5,974 nt of DNA, from positions 1 to 5,974 of the forward strand of contig JAURMJ010000362.1 in NCBI GenBank assembly GCA_030830765.1, read 5' to 3'. The notes beneath the pieces are model-generated. The model did not search any database. It worked only from the letters and a program-made list of their open reading frames with translations, and had not been told where the DNA came from. Position 1 is the first letter of the stretch. Each line of letters opens with the position of its first letter. The translations under genes were made by a program, and so were the position numbers. This document shows positions 1-5,974 of this stretch, piece by piece. Origin of the DNA: Quisquiliibacterium sp. (GTDB lineage: Bacteria; Pseudomonadota; Gammaproteobacteria; Burkholderiales; Burkholderiaceae_E).

Positions 1-950
1 AGCGGGAAGGTCAACGCGTCTGAAAACACCAGCATCTTCGTGCGCGGATCGACGCGATTGGTCTCGTAGTGGCGAATCAATCGCTCGCCCCAGACGAACG
101 GATCGCCGGAATCATGGCGAGCACCATCGAACAGCTTGCAGAAATACATATCGAAATCGCGCAGAAAGGCATCGAAGCCGTAAACATCGGACAGCGCAAT
201 TCCAAGATCGCCGCGGTACTCCTTGGCCCAGACCTCGAATGCAAAGGCCTGCGAATCGCGCAGCCGCGGCCCGAGCGCCTGACAGGCCTGCAGATACTCG
301 TGCGCCATCGTCCCCAGTGGCAGCACGCCATCGCGCATCGCCAGCAGCACGTTGGAGGTGCCGGCAAAGTTTTCACCCAGCTCGTGCTTGCAGGTAAGAA
401 TGACTTCCTCCTGCCAGGACTTGGAGAAACGGCGCCGGGTTCCGTAATCCGCGATACGGACCTCTTCAAGCCCGGACTGCCCGGCTACCAGTGCAATCTT
501 CTCGGACAGACGACGCCGGCCTTCGGCGTAGTCAGGAGCAGACACCGTATTGCGGAAATAGATCTCGTTGACGATGGCCAACACCGGAATTTCGAACAGA
601 ATCGTGTGCAGCCAAGGCCCCTTGACGACGATCTCGATCTGGTTCGGCTGTGTCGGCGAGGGCGTCACCGAGATGTACTTCTGATTCATCTGGAACAGGC
701 CGAGAAAATCGACGAAATCGCTCTTGATGAACCGGAAGCTGCGCAGATACGCGAGCTCACCCTCGGAAAACCGCAGTGAGCAAAGATGCGCAATTTCGCT
801 GCGAATCTCGTCCACATGGGGTGACAGATTGACGCCGGGATTGCGGCACTTGAACCGGTATTCGACCTGCGCGCCCGGAAATTGATGCAACACCACCTGC
901 ATCATCGTGAACTTGTACAGGTCGGTATCCAGAAGCGATTCAATGATCAT
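1..950 (-). CDS. pncB: Nicotinate phosphoribosyltransferase, C-terminus cut by left edge
   Basis: Cytoplasmic enzyme of the Preiss-Handler NAD salvage route, joining nicotinate and PRPP to give nicotinate mononucleotide, driven by ATP hydrolysis. I read 316 full codons with no stop down to base 1; E. coli PncB is about 400 residues, so roughly the last fifth is missing. Visible family motifs are LLDTDLYKF near residues 6-14, DYGTRRRFS at 168-176, GTSN at 197-200, LGTMAHEY at 212-219 with His217 matching the histidine that is phosphorylated in the Salmonella enzyme, RHDSGDP at 278-284 and LVFSD at 307-311. The ATG at 950 is chosen because an in-frame TGA lies about 30 bases upstream with no other start between; its Shine-Dalgarno sequence is poor. 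It follows the TetR gene on the same strand after 194 bp, so co-transcription is possible but unproven. The family assignment is firm. Confidence 0.95.
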   Translation of the reverse strand, partial: MIIESLLDTDLYKFTMMQVVLHQFPGAQVEYRFKCRNPGVNLSPHVDEIRSEIAHLCSLRFSEGELAYLRSFRFIKSDFVDFLGLFQMNQKYISVTPSPTQPNQIEIVVKGPWLHTILFEIPVLAIVNEIYFRNTVSAPDYAEGRRRLSEKIALVAGQSGLEEVRIADYGTRRRFSKSWQEEVILTCKHELGENFAGTSNVLLAMRDGVLPLGTMAHEYLQACQALGPRLRDSQAFAFEVWAKEYRGDLGIALSDVYGFDAFLRDFDMYFCKLFDGARHDSGDPFVWGERLIRHYETNRVDPRTKMLVFSDALTFP

Positions 951-992
951 GGCGGCTTGTATCGATTTCCCAGCGACGGGTCATCATCCCCC

Positions 993-1002
993 GGTTCGAA
1001 CC
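993..1002. promoter_or_regulatory. Perfect 10-bp palindrome upstream of pncB, possible operator
   Basis: GGTTCGAACC is a perfect palindrome 43-52 bases upstream of the pncB ATG; beyond one mismatched pair it continues as CCC on the left (989-991) and GGG on the right (1004-1006), an 18-bp imperfect palindrome. On the minus strand it falls between a weak -35-like TTGCCC (1009-1004) and a weak -10-like GATGAT (988-983) spaced 15 bases apart, so a bound repressor could block such a promoter. The promoter matches are only 4 of 6 each and the spacing is short, so this is an inference. The rest of the 194-bp gap between the TetR gene and pncB (951-1144) shows only small palindromes such as CTGTACAG at 1048-1055, and no strong terminator. 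Confidence 0.25.
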
Positions 1003-1144
1003 AGGGCAAAGAAAAACGTCAGAGGCGACCTGGAACGGATAACACGACTGTACAGGGCAGGCCAGCCTGGAAGCGGATGTTACCTGCATGCGCAGATTTT
1101 CGCGCCTTCGGACTGGCCACATCCGGAACAGACCCGCGCCGGAC

Positions 1145-1780
1145 TCAAGGGGCCACATACCGTTGAATGATCCGGGCGCACTCGAGCCAGTGCGCCTCCA
1201 GCTGCTGGCAGGCGCTTATCTCATGCCCCAGAACCGCTGACAGCGTATGCCGATTAGAGAGTACGAAGTAGCCCAGCGAGGCAATTGCCAGATAAATTGT
1301 CTGCGGGTTGAGGCCATCGCGAAATACCCCAGCCGTCGCGCCGCGGTTCAGCAGATCCGCCAGCATGCCGATGACCGGGGAAACCAGTTCACTGACCTGC
1401 GCAGAATCCCTTAGATGCCTGCCCCGATGCAGATTTTCGGTGTTGAGCAAACTGATGAATTCAGGGTGTTCTGCGTAGTACCGCCAGACAAAGCGACTGA
1501 AATGATCGAGTGCCTCCATCGGCGGCATCTGATCAAGCGCAAGCCCACGCTCCGCATCGCGCAGATCCGCGTAAACCGCCTCAAGGGCTGCACGAAAAAC
1601 ACCCACTTTGCTACCGAAGTAGTAGTAGAGCATGCGTTCGCTGGAGTCAGCCTGCTCGGCAATCCGCTCACCACGGGCCCCATTCAGGCCATGACGGGCG
1701 AATTCATCGATCGCCGCCGCCAATAATCGGGACCGGGTTGCCTCACGGTCCCGCCGGCGAGCAACAGGCGCCTTGGTCAC
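1145..1780 (-). CDS. TetR-family transcriptional regulator
   Basis: One-component repressor-type regulator of 211 residues, a normal TetR length. After a basic N-terminal tail (residues 1-18), helix 1 carries RLLAAAIDEFARHG, and the helix-turn-helix spans about 33-58, ending in the typical LYYYFGSK recognition-helix signature at 51-58. The rest is a helical ligand-binding and dimer domain containing LLNTENLHRGRHL at 111-123, a motif I associate with one TetR C-terminal subfamily. I chose the GTG at 1780 because its GTGA overlaps the stop of the amidohydrolase gene by 4 bp and it sits just before the usual basic tail. The longer reading begins at a TTG at 1834 and would overlap the upstream gene by 58 bp; it adds 18 residues unlike a TetR domain. 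Being last in the transporter-amidohydrolase operon, it probably controls that operon and senses its substrate or an intermediate. The P. putida nicotinate regulator NicS is also TetR-type, but I cannot claim orthology. No operator for it is identified. Confidence 0.9.
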   Translation of the reverse strand: MTKAPVARRRDREATRSRLLAAAIDEFARHGLNGARGERIAEQADSSERMLYYYFGSKVGVFRAALEAVYADLRDAERGLALDQMPPMEALDHFSRFVWRYYAEHPEFISLLNTENLHRGRHLRDSAQVSELVSPVIGMLADLLNRGATAGVFRDGLNPQTIYLAIASLGYFVLSNRHTLSAVLGHEISACQQLEAHWLECARIIQRYVAP

Positions 1781-2979
1781 GCGACGATCACAGGCACCTC
1801 GACCGCAGGAGGCGTGTTGCGACTGCGCTGGCAACGCACGATCCCATCAATCATGACCATGCCGACGCCGGGAATATCGCCAAGTCGTACGCTGTCCAGG
1901 ATGTCGCGCCCTGCTGAATGCTGGGCCTTGTCCATGAAAACGAAATCTGCCGGGCGGCCTGGCTCAATGAGTCCCTGAGACAACCCGCGCATCCGGGCAA
2001 TGTTCCCGGTCGCAAACCCGAAGACGATCTCAGCGGGAATATCGGCAAGTGAAGAGATCAGCGCGATCAGACGCAGAATGCCCAGCGGCTGCACCCCGGA
2101 GCCGGCCGGCGCGTCAGTCCCCAGAATGACCCGGTGCGGGCACTTCAGTTCCATCGCGTGCTTGGCCGTCAGGATCGCGATCCGTTCATTGCCGTTGTGC
2201 ACGATCTCCAGCGCGCGCGAGCTCTTCTCGCACAGCGTGCAGACCGACTTGTAGGACAGTGAGGTATGCCCACCGTTGACATGGCCGATGACATCGGCAT
2301 CCGCTTCCAGCACGACATGTTCATCGATCAGCCCGGAACCCGGAATGGAAGGTCCACCCGTGTGAATCGTGCTCTGGATGCCGTACTTGCGGGCCCAGCC
2401 GACCATTTTCGCCGCTTCATCACCAGCCTTCACGCTACCAAGACCGATTTCGCCAAGAAGCCTCACCCCGGCCGCGGCCAGATCAGCAAAATCCTGCTCG
2501 GTCATCCCCTGCTCGATGACCGGGGCGCCTGCCAAGACCTTGACACCACCGCCGACCCCGGCTGCCCGCATGCCATCGAAAGCTCGTTGGGCGGTGATTG
2601 CCAGAGCCTTGACCCCGATGACATCCTTGGGCCTGCCAGGCAAATGCACCTCGCCAGCGGAGATCATTGTTGTAACGCCACCATGCATGCAGGACTCGAT
2701 CCAACCCAGCTGGTTCTGGCGAGGTGTCCAGTCCCCGAAGACCGGATGGACATGCGAGTCGATCAGCCCGGGACCCAAGGTCGACCCGCGGCAATCGATC
2801 AGTCGGCGCGGATCACCGGTATCGCAATCTTTTTCCCTGCCGACCGATGCAATGACACCGTCCTGAACAACCACCGTGTCAGCATCAAGGATCGGCGCAT
2901 CGATGTCACCGGACAACATCAGGCCCACGTTGCGAATCACGACCTTTCCCGAGGTCTCGGTCATTACTGGTCCAGCCAT
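1777..2979 (-). CDS. Enamidase-like metal-dependent amidohydrolase
   Basis: A 400-residue protein of the amidohydrolase superfamily, expected to be a cytoplasmic TIM-barrel enzyme with a binuclear metal site. It looks close to enamidase (Ena) of Eubacterium barkeri, which hydrolyses 1,4,5,6-tetrahydro-6-oxonicotinate to 2-formylglutarate and ammonia. Shared stretches recalled from that family are GGVTTMISAG (100-109), PGRPKD (114-119), GEIGLG (176-181), HTGG (206-209), GTDAP (287-291), PLGILR (298-303) and SRNTPPA near the C-terminus (386-392). Probable metal ligands are His76 and His78 of the HxH motif, Glu177 in the bridging position, His206 and His233, with Asp289 as the catalytic acid. 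No signal peptide is seen. A glycine-rich GVGGGV at 141-146 looks like a small insertion compared with the barkeri enzyme as I remember it. The ATG at 2979 is supported by AGGAG five bases upstream. It lies 11 bp after livF and overlaps the regulator gene by 4 bp. Another cyclic amide or imidazolone-type substrate remains possible; superfamily certain, enamidase function likely but inferred. Confidence 0.8.
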   Translation of the reverse strand: MAGPVMTETSGKVVIRNVGLMLSGDIDAPILDADTVVVQDGVIASVGREKDCDTGDPRRLIDCRGSTLGPGLIDSHVHPVFGDWTPRQNQLGWIESCMHGGVTTMISAGEVHLPGRPKDVIGVKALAITAQRAFDGMRAAGVGGGVKVLAGAPVIEQGMTEQDFADLAAAGVRLLGEIGLGSVKAGDEAAKMVGWARKYGIQSTIHTGGPSIPGSGLIDEHVVLEADADVIGHVNGGHTSLSYKSVCTLCEKSSRALEIVHNGNERIAILTAKHAMELKCPHRVILGTDAPAGSGVQPLGILRLIALISSLADIPAEIVFGFATGNIARMRGLSQGLIEPGRPADFVFMDKAQHSAGRDILDSVRLGDIPGVGMVMIDGIVRCQRSRNTPPAVEVPVIVA

Positions 2980-2984
2980 TTCGA

Positions 2985-2989
2985 CTCCT
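2985..2989 (-). promoter_or_regulatory. Ribosome binding site of the enamidase-like gene
   Basis: AGGAG on the minus strand, five bases before the ATG at 2979, inside the 11-bp gap after the livF stop. It favours this ATG over the second in-frame ATG at 2964. Confidence 0.75.
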
Positions 2990-2990
2990 G

Positions 2991-3704
2991 TCAGATGGTC
3001 AGATATTGACGGCGTATCTGCTCGTTTTCACTCAGTTCATTCATCGTGCCCGCAAACCGCACCTGTCCTTTTTCCAGCACATAGGCGCGATCACTGACCG
3101 CAGCCGCGAAAGGCAGGTTCTGCTCGGATAACAGGACCGACAGACCATGCCTTTTCAGTTCGACGATCATGTTCGCCATCTGCTCGACAATCAGCGGGGC
3201 AACGCCCTCCGAGGGCTCATCAAGAAGAACCAGACGTGGATTACCGATCAGCGTGCGGGCGACAGCCAGCATCTGCTGTTCGCCACCGCTCATGCGCCCA
3301 CCCAGCCGGTCCGGCATCTGTCCCAGATTCGGGAAGAGTTCAAACAGATCATGCTCGCTCCAGGCAGGGATGCCAGGTCGCGCCGGACGCCGTCCGACCT
3401 CAAGATTCTCGCGGACGGTGAGATCCGTGAAGATTCTGCGATCCTCGGGTACCCAGCCGATTCCGAGGCGACTGATCCTGAATGGATCCATGTGCCGCAG
3501 CTCAGTGCCGTCAAAGACCATTGAACCGGTACATCGCTCCATCAATCCCATGATCGAGCGGATCGTGGTGGACTTGCCTGCCCCGTTTCGACCCATCAGG
3601 GCGACGACCTCACCAGGCCCAACCTGCAGATCGACATCAAACAGGATCTGCGCCCGCCCGTAGAACGCGTTCAGGCGATCAATTGAGAGCAGCGGTTCAG
3701 GCAT
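2991..3704 (-). CDS. livF: Branched-chain amino acid-type ABC transporter ATP-binding protein LivF
   Basis: One of the two ATPases of a HAAT-family (hydrophobic amino acid type) importer, acting at the inner face of the cytoplasmic membrane with LivG and the LivHM permease. At 237 residues it has the usual LivF length. Walker A is GRNGAGKST at 38-46, the region GWVPEDRRIF at 83-92 is the LivF form of the Q-loop area, the ABC signature is MSGGEQQ at 138-144, and Walker B is LVLLDE at 158-163. The switch position reads SEQN (193-196), with Gln in place of the usual His, which is normal for LivF. The ATG at 3704 overlaps the end of livG by 8 bp, suggesting coupled translation. The neighbouring enamidase-like gene suggests the cargo may be a nicotinate-like acid or a related compound, not leucine; this is inference, as the ATPase does not define the substrate. 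Confidence 0.93.
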   Translation of the reverse strand: MPEPLLSIDRLNAFYGRAQILFDVDLQVGPGEVVALMGRNGAGKSTTIRSIMGLMERCTGSMVFDGTELRHMDPFRISRLGIGWVPEDRRIFTDLTVRENLEVGRRPARPGIPAWSEHDLFELFPNLGQMPDRLGGRMSGGEQQMLAVARTLIGNPRLVLLDEPSEGVAPLIVEQMANMIVELKRHGLSVLLSEQNLPFAAAVSDRAYVLEKGQVRFAGTMNELSENEQIRRQYLTI

Positions 3705-4467
3705 GCGAAATTCCAGTCAATTTGCCACTGCCAAAGTAGACCTCGGCGACGCGTGAATCGGAACGGATCGCATCAGGCACGCCCTGCGCGATCAACTCCC
3801 CGCGCGCAAGCACAATCACCCGATCGGCATGCCCAAAAACGACATCCATACTGTGCTCGGTGAACAGCACACCGATGCCCATCTCCTTGACGAGTCGTCG
3901 CGTCAGATCCATTAAGGCGTTGCGTTCACGCGGCGCCATGCCGGCGGTCGGCTCATCCATCAGCAAGAGCTTTGGCGAATTTGCCAGGGCCACTGCGAGT
4001 TCGACCGTCTTCACGTCACCGTACGCCAAGGTGCTGCAGGGGTCGTCGGCCCGGTCGGCCAGGCCGACTTGCTCGAGCAGACCGATCGCCTGGTCCCGAT
4101 GCAGCCTGGCTGCGCGGCGCCACGGATCGAACAGACCGCGATGATGAGAAAGCAGTGCCATCTGCACGTTCTCTACAACGGTCATCGACGCATAGGTGGC
4201 AGCGACCTGGAAGGTACGTCCCACACCGCGACGCCAGATGTCGCGCGGCCGGCGTCCAGCGATGTCGGCACCTTGCAGTAACACCGACCCTGCATCCGGT
4301 TTGAGCTGCCCGTTGATCATGTTGAAGCAGGTCGATTTTCCAGCTCCGTTCGGTCCGATCATGGCCAGCAGTTCACCACTGTGCAATTCGAAGCTGACAT
4401 CGTCGACTGCCTGCACACCGCCGAAGGCCTTGCGTAATCCACGCACGGACAAGAGTGTTTCGGTCAT
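3697..4467 (-). CDS. livG: Branched-chain amino acid-type ABC transporter ATP-binding protein LivG
   Basis: Second ATPase of the importer, 256 residues, typical for LivG. Walker A is GPNGAGKST at 38-46, the Q-loop glutamine is Gln87 in GRTFQV, the signature is the degenerate LAYGDVK at 147-153 that this subfamily carries in place of LSGGQ, Walker B is LLLMDE at 167-172, and the switch histidine is His205 in FTEHSMD. The segment after the Q-loop (about 98-135) is the longer helical insert typical of LivG compared with LivF. The ATG at 4467 shares an ATGA 4-bp overlap with the permease stop and has a good GAGGTG ribosome binding site seven bases upstream. Expected to pair with LivF as a heterodimer on the LivHM permease. 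Both ATPase motif sets are intact, so the transporter appears functional. Identity is firm; the cargo is not determined by this subunit. Confidence 0.93.
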   Translation of the reverse strand: MTETLLSVRGLRKAFGGVQAVDDVSFELHSGELLAMIGPNGAGKSTCFNMINGQLKPDAGSVLLQGADIAGRRPRDIWRRGVGRTFQVAATYASMTVVENVQMALLSHHRGLFDPWRRAARLHRDQAIGLLEQVGLADRADDPCSTLAYGDVKTVELAVALANSPKLLLMDEPTAGMAPRERNALMDLTRRLVKEMGIGVLFTEHSMDVVFGHADRVIVLARGELIAQGVPDAIRSDSRVAEVYFGSGKLTGISHA

Positions 4468-5974
4468 TCGCGCCCACCTCGATTCAGGCGCCAGAACCGG
4501 AAGCGCTCCAGCAGTTCCATCAGCCCGCCCGCGATGCCCTGCGGGAACACCAGCACCAGGGCCAGCATGACAAGCCCGAGCAGAGCGCGCCAGTAATCAG
4601 TGAACCTGATGATCGTGTCCTGCAGCCAGGTGAAGGCGGCTGCACCCACGATCGGTCCGGACAGCGTCTGCAGTCCACCGAGCAAGACCATCACCAAACC
4701 GTTCACCGAATTGCCGACGGAGATCACCTCAGGAGACACCGTTCCCTTGCCGAATGCGAACAGGGCCCCCGCGACCCCGCAGAATGTCCCCGCGACTGCA
4801 AACGCGAACCAATGCACTCGAACCACATCGATGCCCGTCGCTTCCGCTCTCAGCGGCGAGTCCCTGCCGGCACGCATCGCATAACCAAACGGTGAAAACA
4901 GCATTCGACGCAGCAGCCAGACCCCAAGACCAACAAGCAGCAAGGTCAGATAAAAGAATGCTTCCTTCGATGCAAAATGACTCGAGGGCCAGATGCCGAG
5001 CAGGCCGTTGCTGCCCCCGGTGACGTCATCCCATTGAAAGACGATCGACCAGACGATCTGCGCGAATGCCAGCGTCAACATGGCCAGGTAGACCCCTGAC
5101 AATCTCACAGCGAACCAGCCAAACACAAGAGTGCCAAACAGTGCCAGCAAGGGTGCCAGCACCAGGGCGACCTCCATCGGCAGGGCCAAGCCTTTCAGAA
5201 AGAACGCGGCACCATAGGCACCCAGACCGAAATAGGCCGCATGCCCGAACGAATGCATGCCACCAGGGCCCATGATGAAGTGCAGACTGACGGCGAACAG
5301 CACGGCAACCATGATGTCAATCAGCAGCACCAATGCATAGGGAAACTGCTCACCGAACAGCGGCAAGGCAAGCAAGCTCAAGGCGAGCAAGCCGATCATC
5401 TGCATTTGCCGGGCGCCAAGCGGACGCAGCGGCGCCTCAATCTGGGCGGTGCTGCGCGACGGAGCCTGTTGCCGCCCCATCAGTCCCCACGGACGCCAGA
5501 TCAGAACGGCAGCCATCACCAGAAACTCGACGACCAGCGTGAGTTTCGAGAATGAGAATTCAATTCCGAAAAGGCTGACATTGCCGATTCCATAGCAAAG
5601 GGCCTTGATTTCGGCGATGATCAGCGCTGCCAGGTAAGCCCCCGGGATACTGCCCATGCCGCCCACCACCACGACAACGAAGGCGTCGCCGATCGCGGTC
5701 AGATCGAGAGCCAGATTTGCCGGCTCGCGCGGCAGTTGCAAGGCACCGCCCAACGCAGCAAGCCCGGACCCCAGCGCAAAGATGCCGGTGAACAGCCAGG
5801 CCTGATTCACGCCCAGAGCTCCGACCATCTCCCGATCCTGGGTCGCAGCGCGGATCAGCACACCAAGCCGGGTCCGATGCAGCAGCAGCCAAAGCAGACC
5901 CAGCACGAGCGGACCGACTAGGATCAGAAACAGATCGTATTCAGGAAAGGCACGGCCGAGCACCTGGACCGTGG
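4464..5974 (-). CDS. Fused LivH-LivM ABC permease, N-terminus cut by right edge
   Basis: Membrane permease of the HAAT importer. The frame is open through base 5974, so the start lies outside the window; the GTG at 5963 is internal. Residue numbers count from that Val. Residues 1-165 are the C-terminal half of a LivH domain: hydrophobic segments near 10-28, 56-74, 92-118 and 141-157, a cytoplasmic loop GVLIRAATQDREMVGALG at 34-51, and the closing RPWGLMG. A polar linker near 164-188 leads to a complete LivM domain (about 189-499) with GPGGMHSFGHAAYFGLGAYG at 232-251, VTGGSNGLLG at 314-323, a second coupling loop YAMRAGRDSPLRAEATGID at 361-379, and about eight or nine membrane segments. LivH and LivM are separate proteins in E. 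coli; one-chain fusions occur in other proteobacteria. The stop overlaps livG by 4 bp. A periplasmic binding protein gene is expected upstream, to the right. The fusion reading is direct, as no stop or start separates the two domains. Confidence 0.92.
   Translation of the reverse strand, partial: TVQVLGRAFPEYDLFLILVGPLVLGLLWLLLHRTRLGVLIRAATQDREMVGALGVNQAWLFTGIFALGSGLAALGGALQLPREPANLALDLTAIGDAFVVVVVGGMGSIPGAYLAALIIAEIKALCYGIGNVSLFGIEFSFSKLTLVVEFLVMAAVLIWRPWGLMGRQQAPSRSTAQIEAPLRPLGARQMQMIGLLALSLLALPLFGEQFPYALVLLIDIMVAVLFAVSLHFIMGPGGMHSFGHAAYFGLGAYGAAFFLKGLALPMEVALVLAPLLALFGTLVFGWFAVRLSGVYLAMLTLAFAQIVWSIVFQWDDVTGGSNGLLGIWPSSHFASKEAFFYLTLLLVGLGVWLLRRMLFSPFGYAMRAGRDSPLRAEATGIDVVRVHWFAFAVAGTFCGVAGALFAFGKGTVSPEVISVGNSVNGLVMVLLGGLQTLSGPIVGAAAFTWLQDTIIRFTDYWRALLGLVMLALVLVFPQGIAGGLMELLERFRFWRLNRGGRE
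4475..4480 (-). promoter_or_regulatory. Ribosome binding site of livG
   Basis: GAGGTG on the minus strand, seven bases before the livG ATG, lying within the last codons of the upstream permease gene. It supports the overlapping start and tight translational coupling. Confidence 0.65.

Noticed and set aside
69..779. Long plus-strand open frame of 236 codons.
   Set aside because: It lies opposite pncB, whose translation carries clear family motifs; the plus-strand product resembles no family I know and is a shadow of G+C-rich coding DNA.
975..1015. GGTTCGAACC resembles a tRNA T-arm (GTTCGAAnC), suggesting a tRNA or an att site in the gap.
   Set aside because: On neither strand is there a matching 7-bp acceptor stem, D-arm or anticodon arm at the right distance, and the would-be T-stem has a mismatch.
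1084..1100. Hairpin CTGC-ATGC-GCAG followed by ATTTT on the plus strand, a possible terminator.
   Set aside because: The stem is only 4 bp, the T-run is short, and it faces the plus strand where no gene ends.
940..1158. Small minus-strand open frame of 72 codons across the gap between the TetR gene and pncB.
   Set aside because: It overlaps the ends of both neighbours in another frame, has no recognisable domain, and is rich in Arg and Cys as chance frames are.
2266..3009. Plus-strand open frame of 247 codons opposite the amidohydrolase.
   Set aside because: The minus-strand frame shows conserved catalytic motifs; the plus frame has no recognisable domain.
3120..3130. LivF lacks the switch histidine (Gln in SEQN).
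   Set aside because: Glutamine at this site is the common form in LivF proteins, so it is not a sign of inactivation.
4009..4029. LivG has LAYGD in place of the LSGGQ signature.
   Set aside because: This degenerate signature is usual in the LivG subfamily.

Overview
The window is G+C-rich DNA with closely packed genes, all on the minus strand, and fits a Gram-negative proteobacterium. The signs are a fused LivH-LivM permease, E. coli-type PncB and TetR proteins, and short or overlapping gene junctions. I cannot name the genus. Nothing indicates phage, an insertion sequence, CRISPR or an RNA gene.

In the direction of transcription (right to left) the order is: the 3' part of a livHM-type permease gene cut by the right edge (5974-4464), livG (4467-3697), livF (3704-2991), an enamidase-like amidohydrolase (2979-1777), a TetR-family regulator (1780-1145), a 194-bp gap, and the 5' four fifths of pncB, nicotinate phosphoribosyltransferase (950-1, cut by the left edge). 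The first five genes are joined by overlaps of 4, 8 and 4 bp and one 11-bp gap, so they are almost certainly one operon. pncB lies on the same strand and may have its own promoter or be read through.

The most interesting point is the combination. The amidohydrolase resembles, by motif recall, enamidase of Eubacterium barkeri. That enzyme opens the ring of 1,4,5,6-tetrahydro-6-oxonicotinate during nicotinate fermentation. Here it sits inside a branched-chain-amino-acid-type (HAAT) ABC importer operon, next to a TetR regulator and the enzyme that makes nicotinate mononucleotide from nicotinate. A reasonable hypothesis is a nicotinate (or related N-heterocycle) uptake and degradation locus: the transporter brings in the substrate, the enamidase opens the reduced ring, the TetR protein senses an intermediate, and PncB diverts part of the nicotinate to NAD. 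The ring-hydroxylating and ring-reducing enzymes and the periplasmic binding protein are not in the window and would be expected nearby if this is right.
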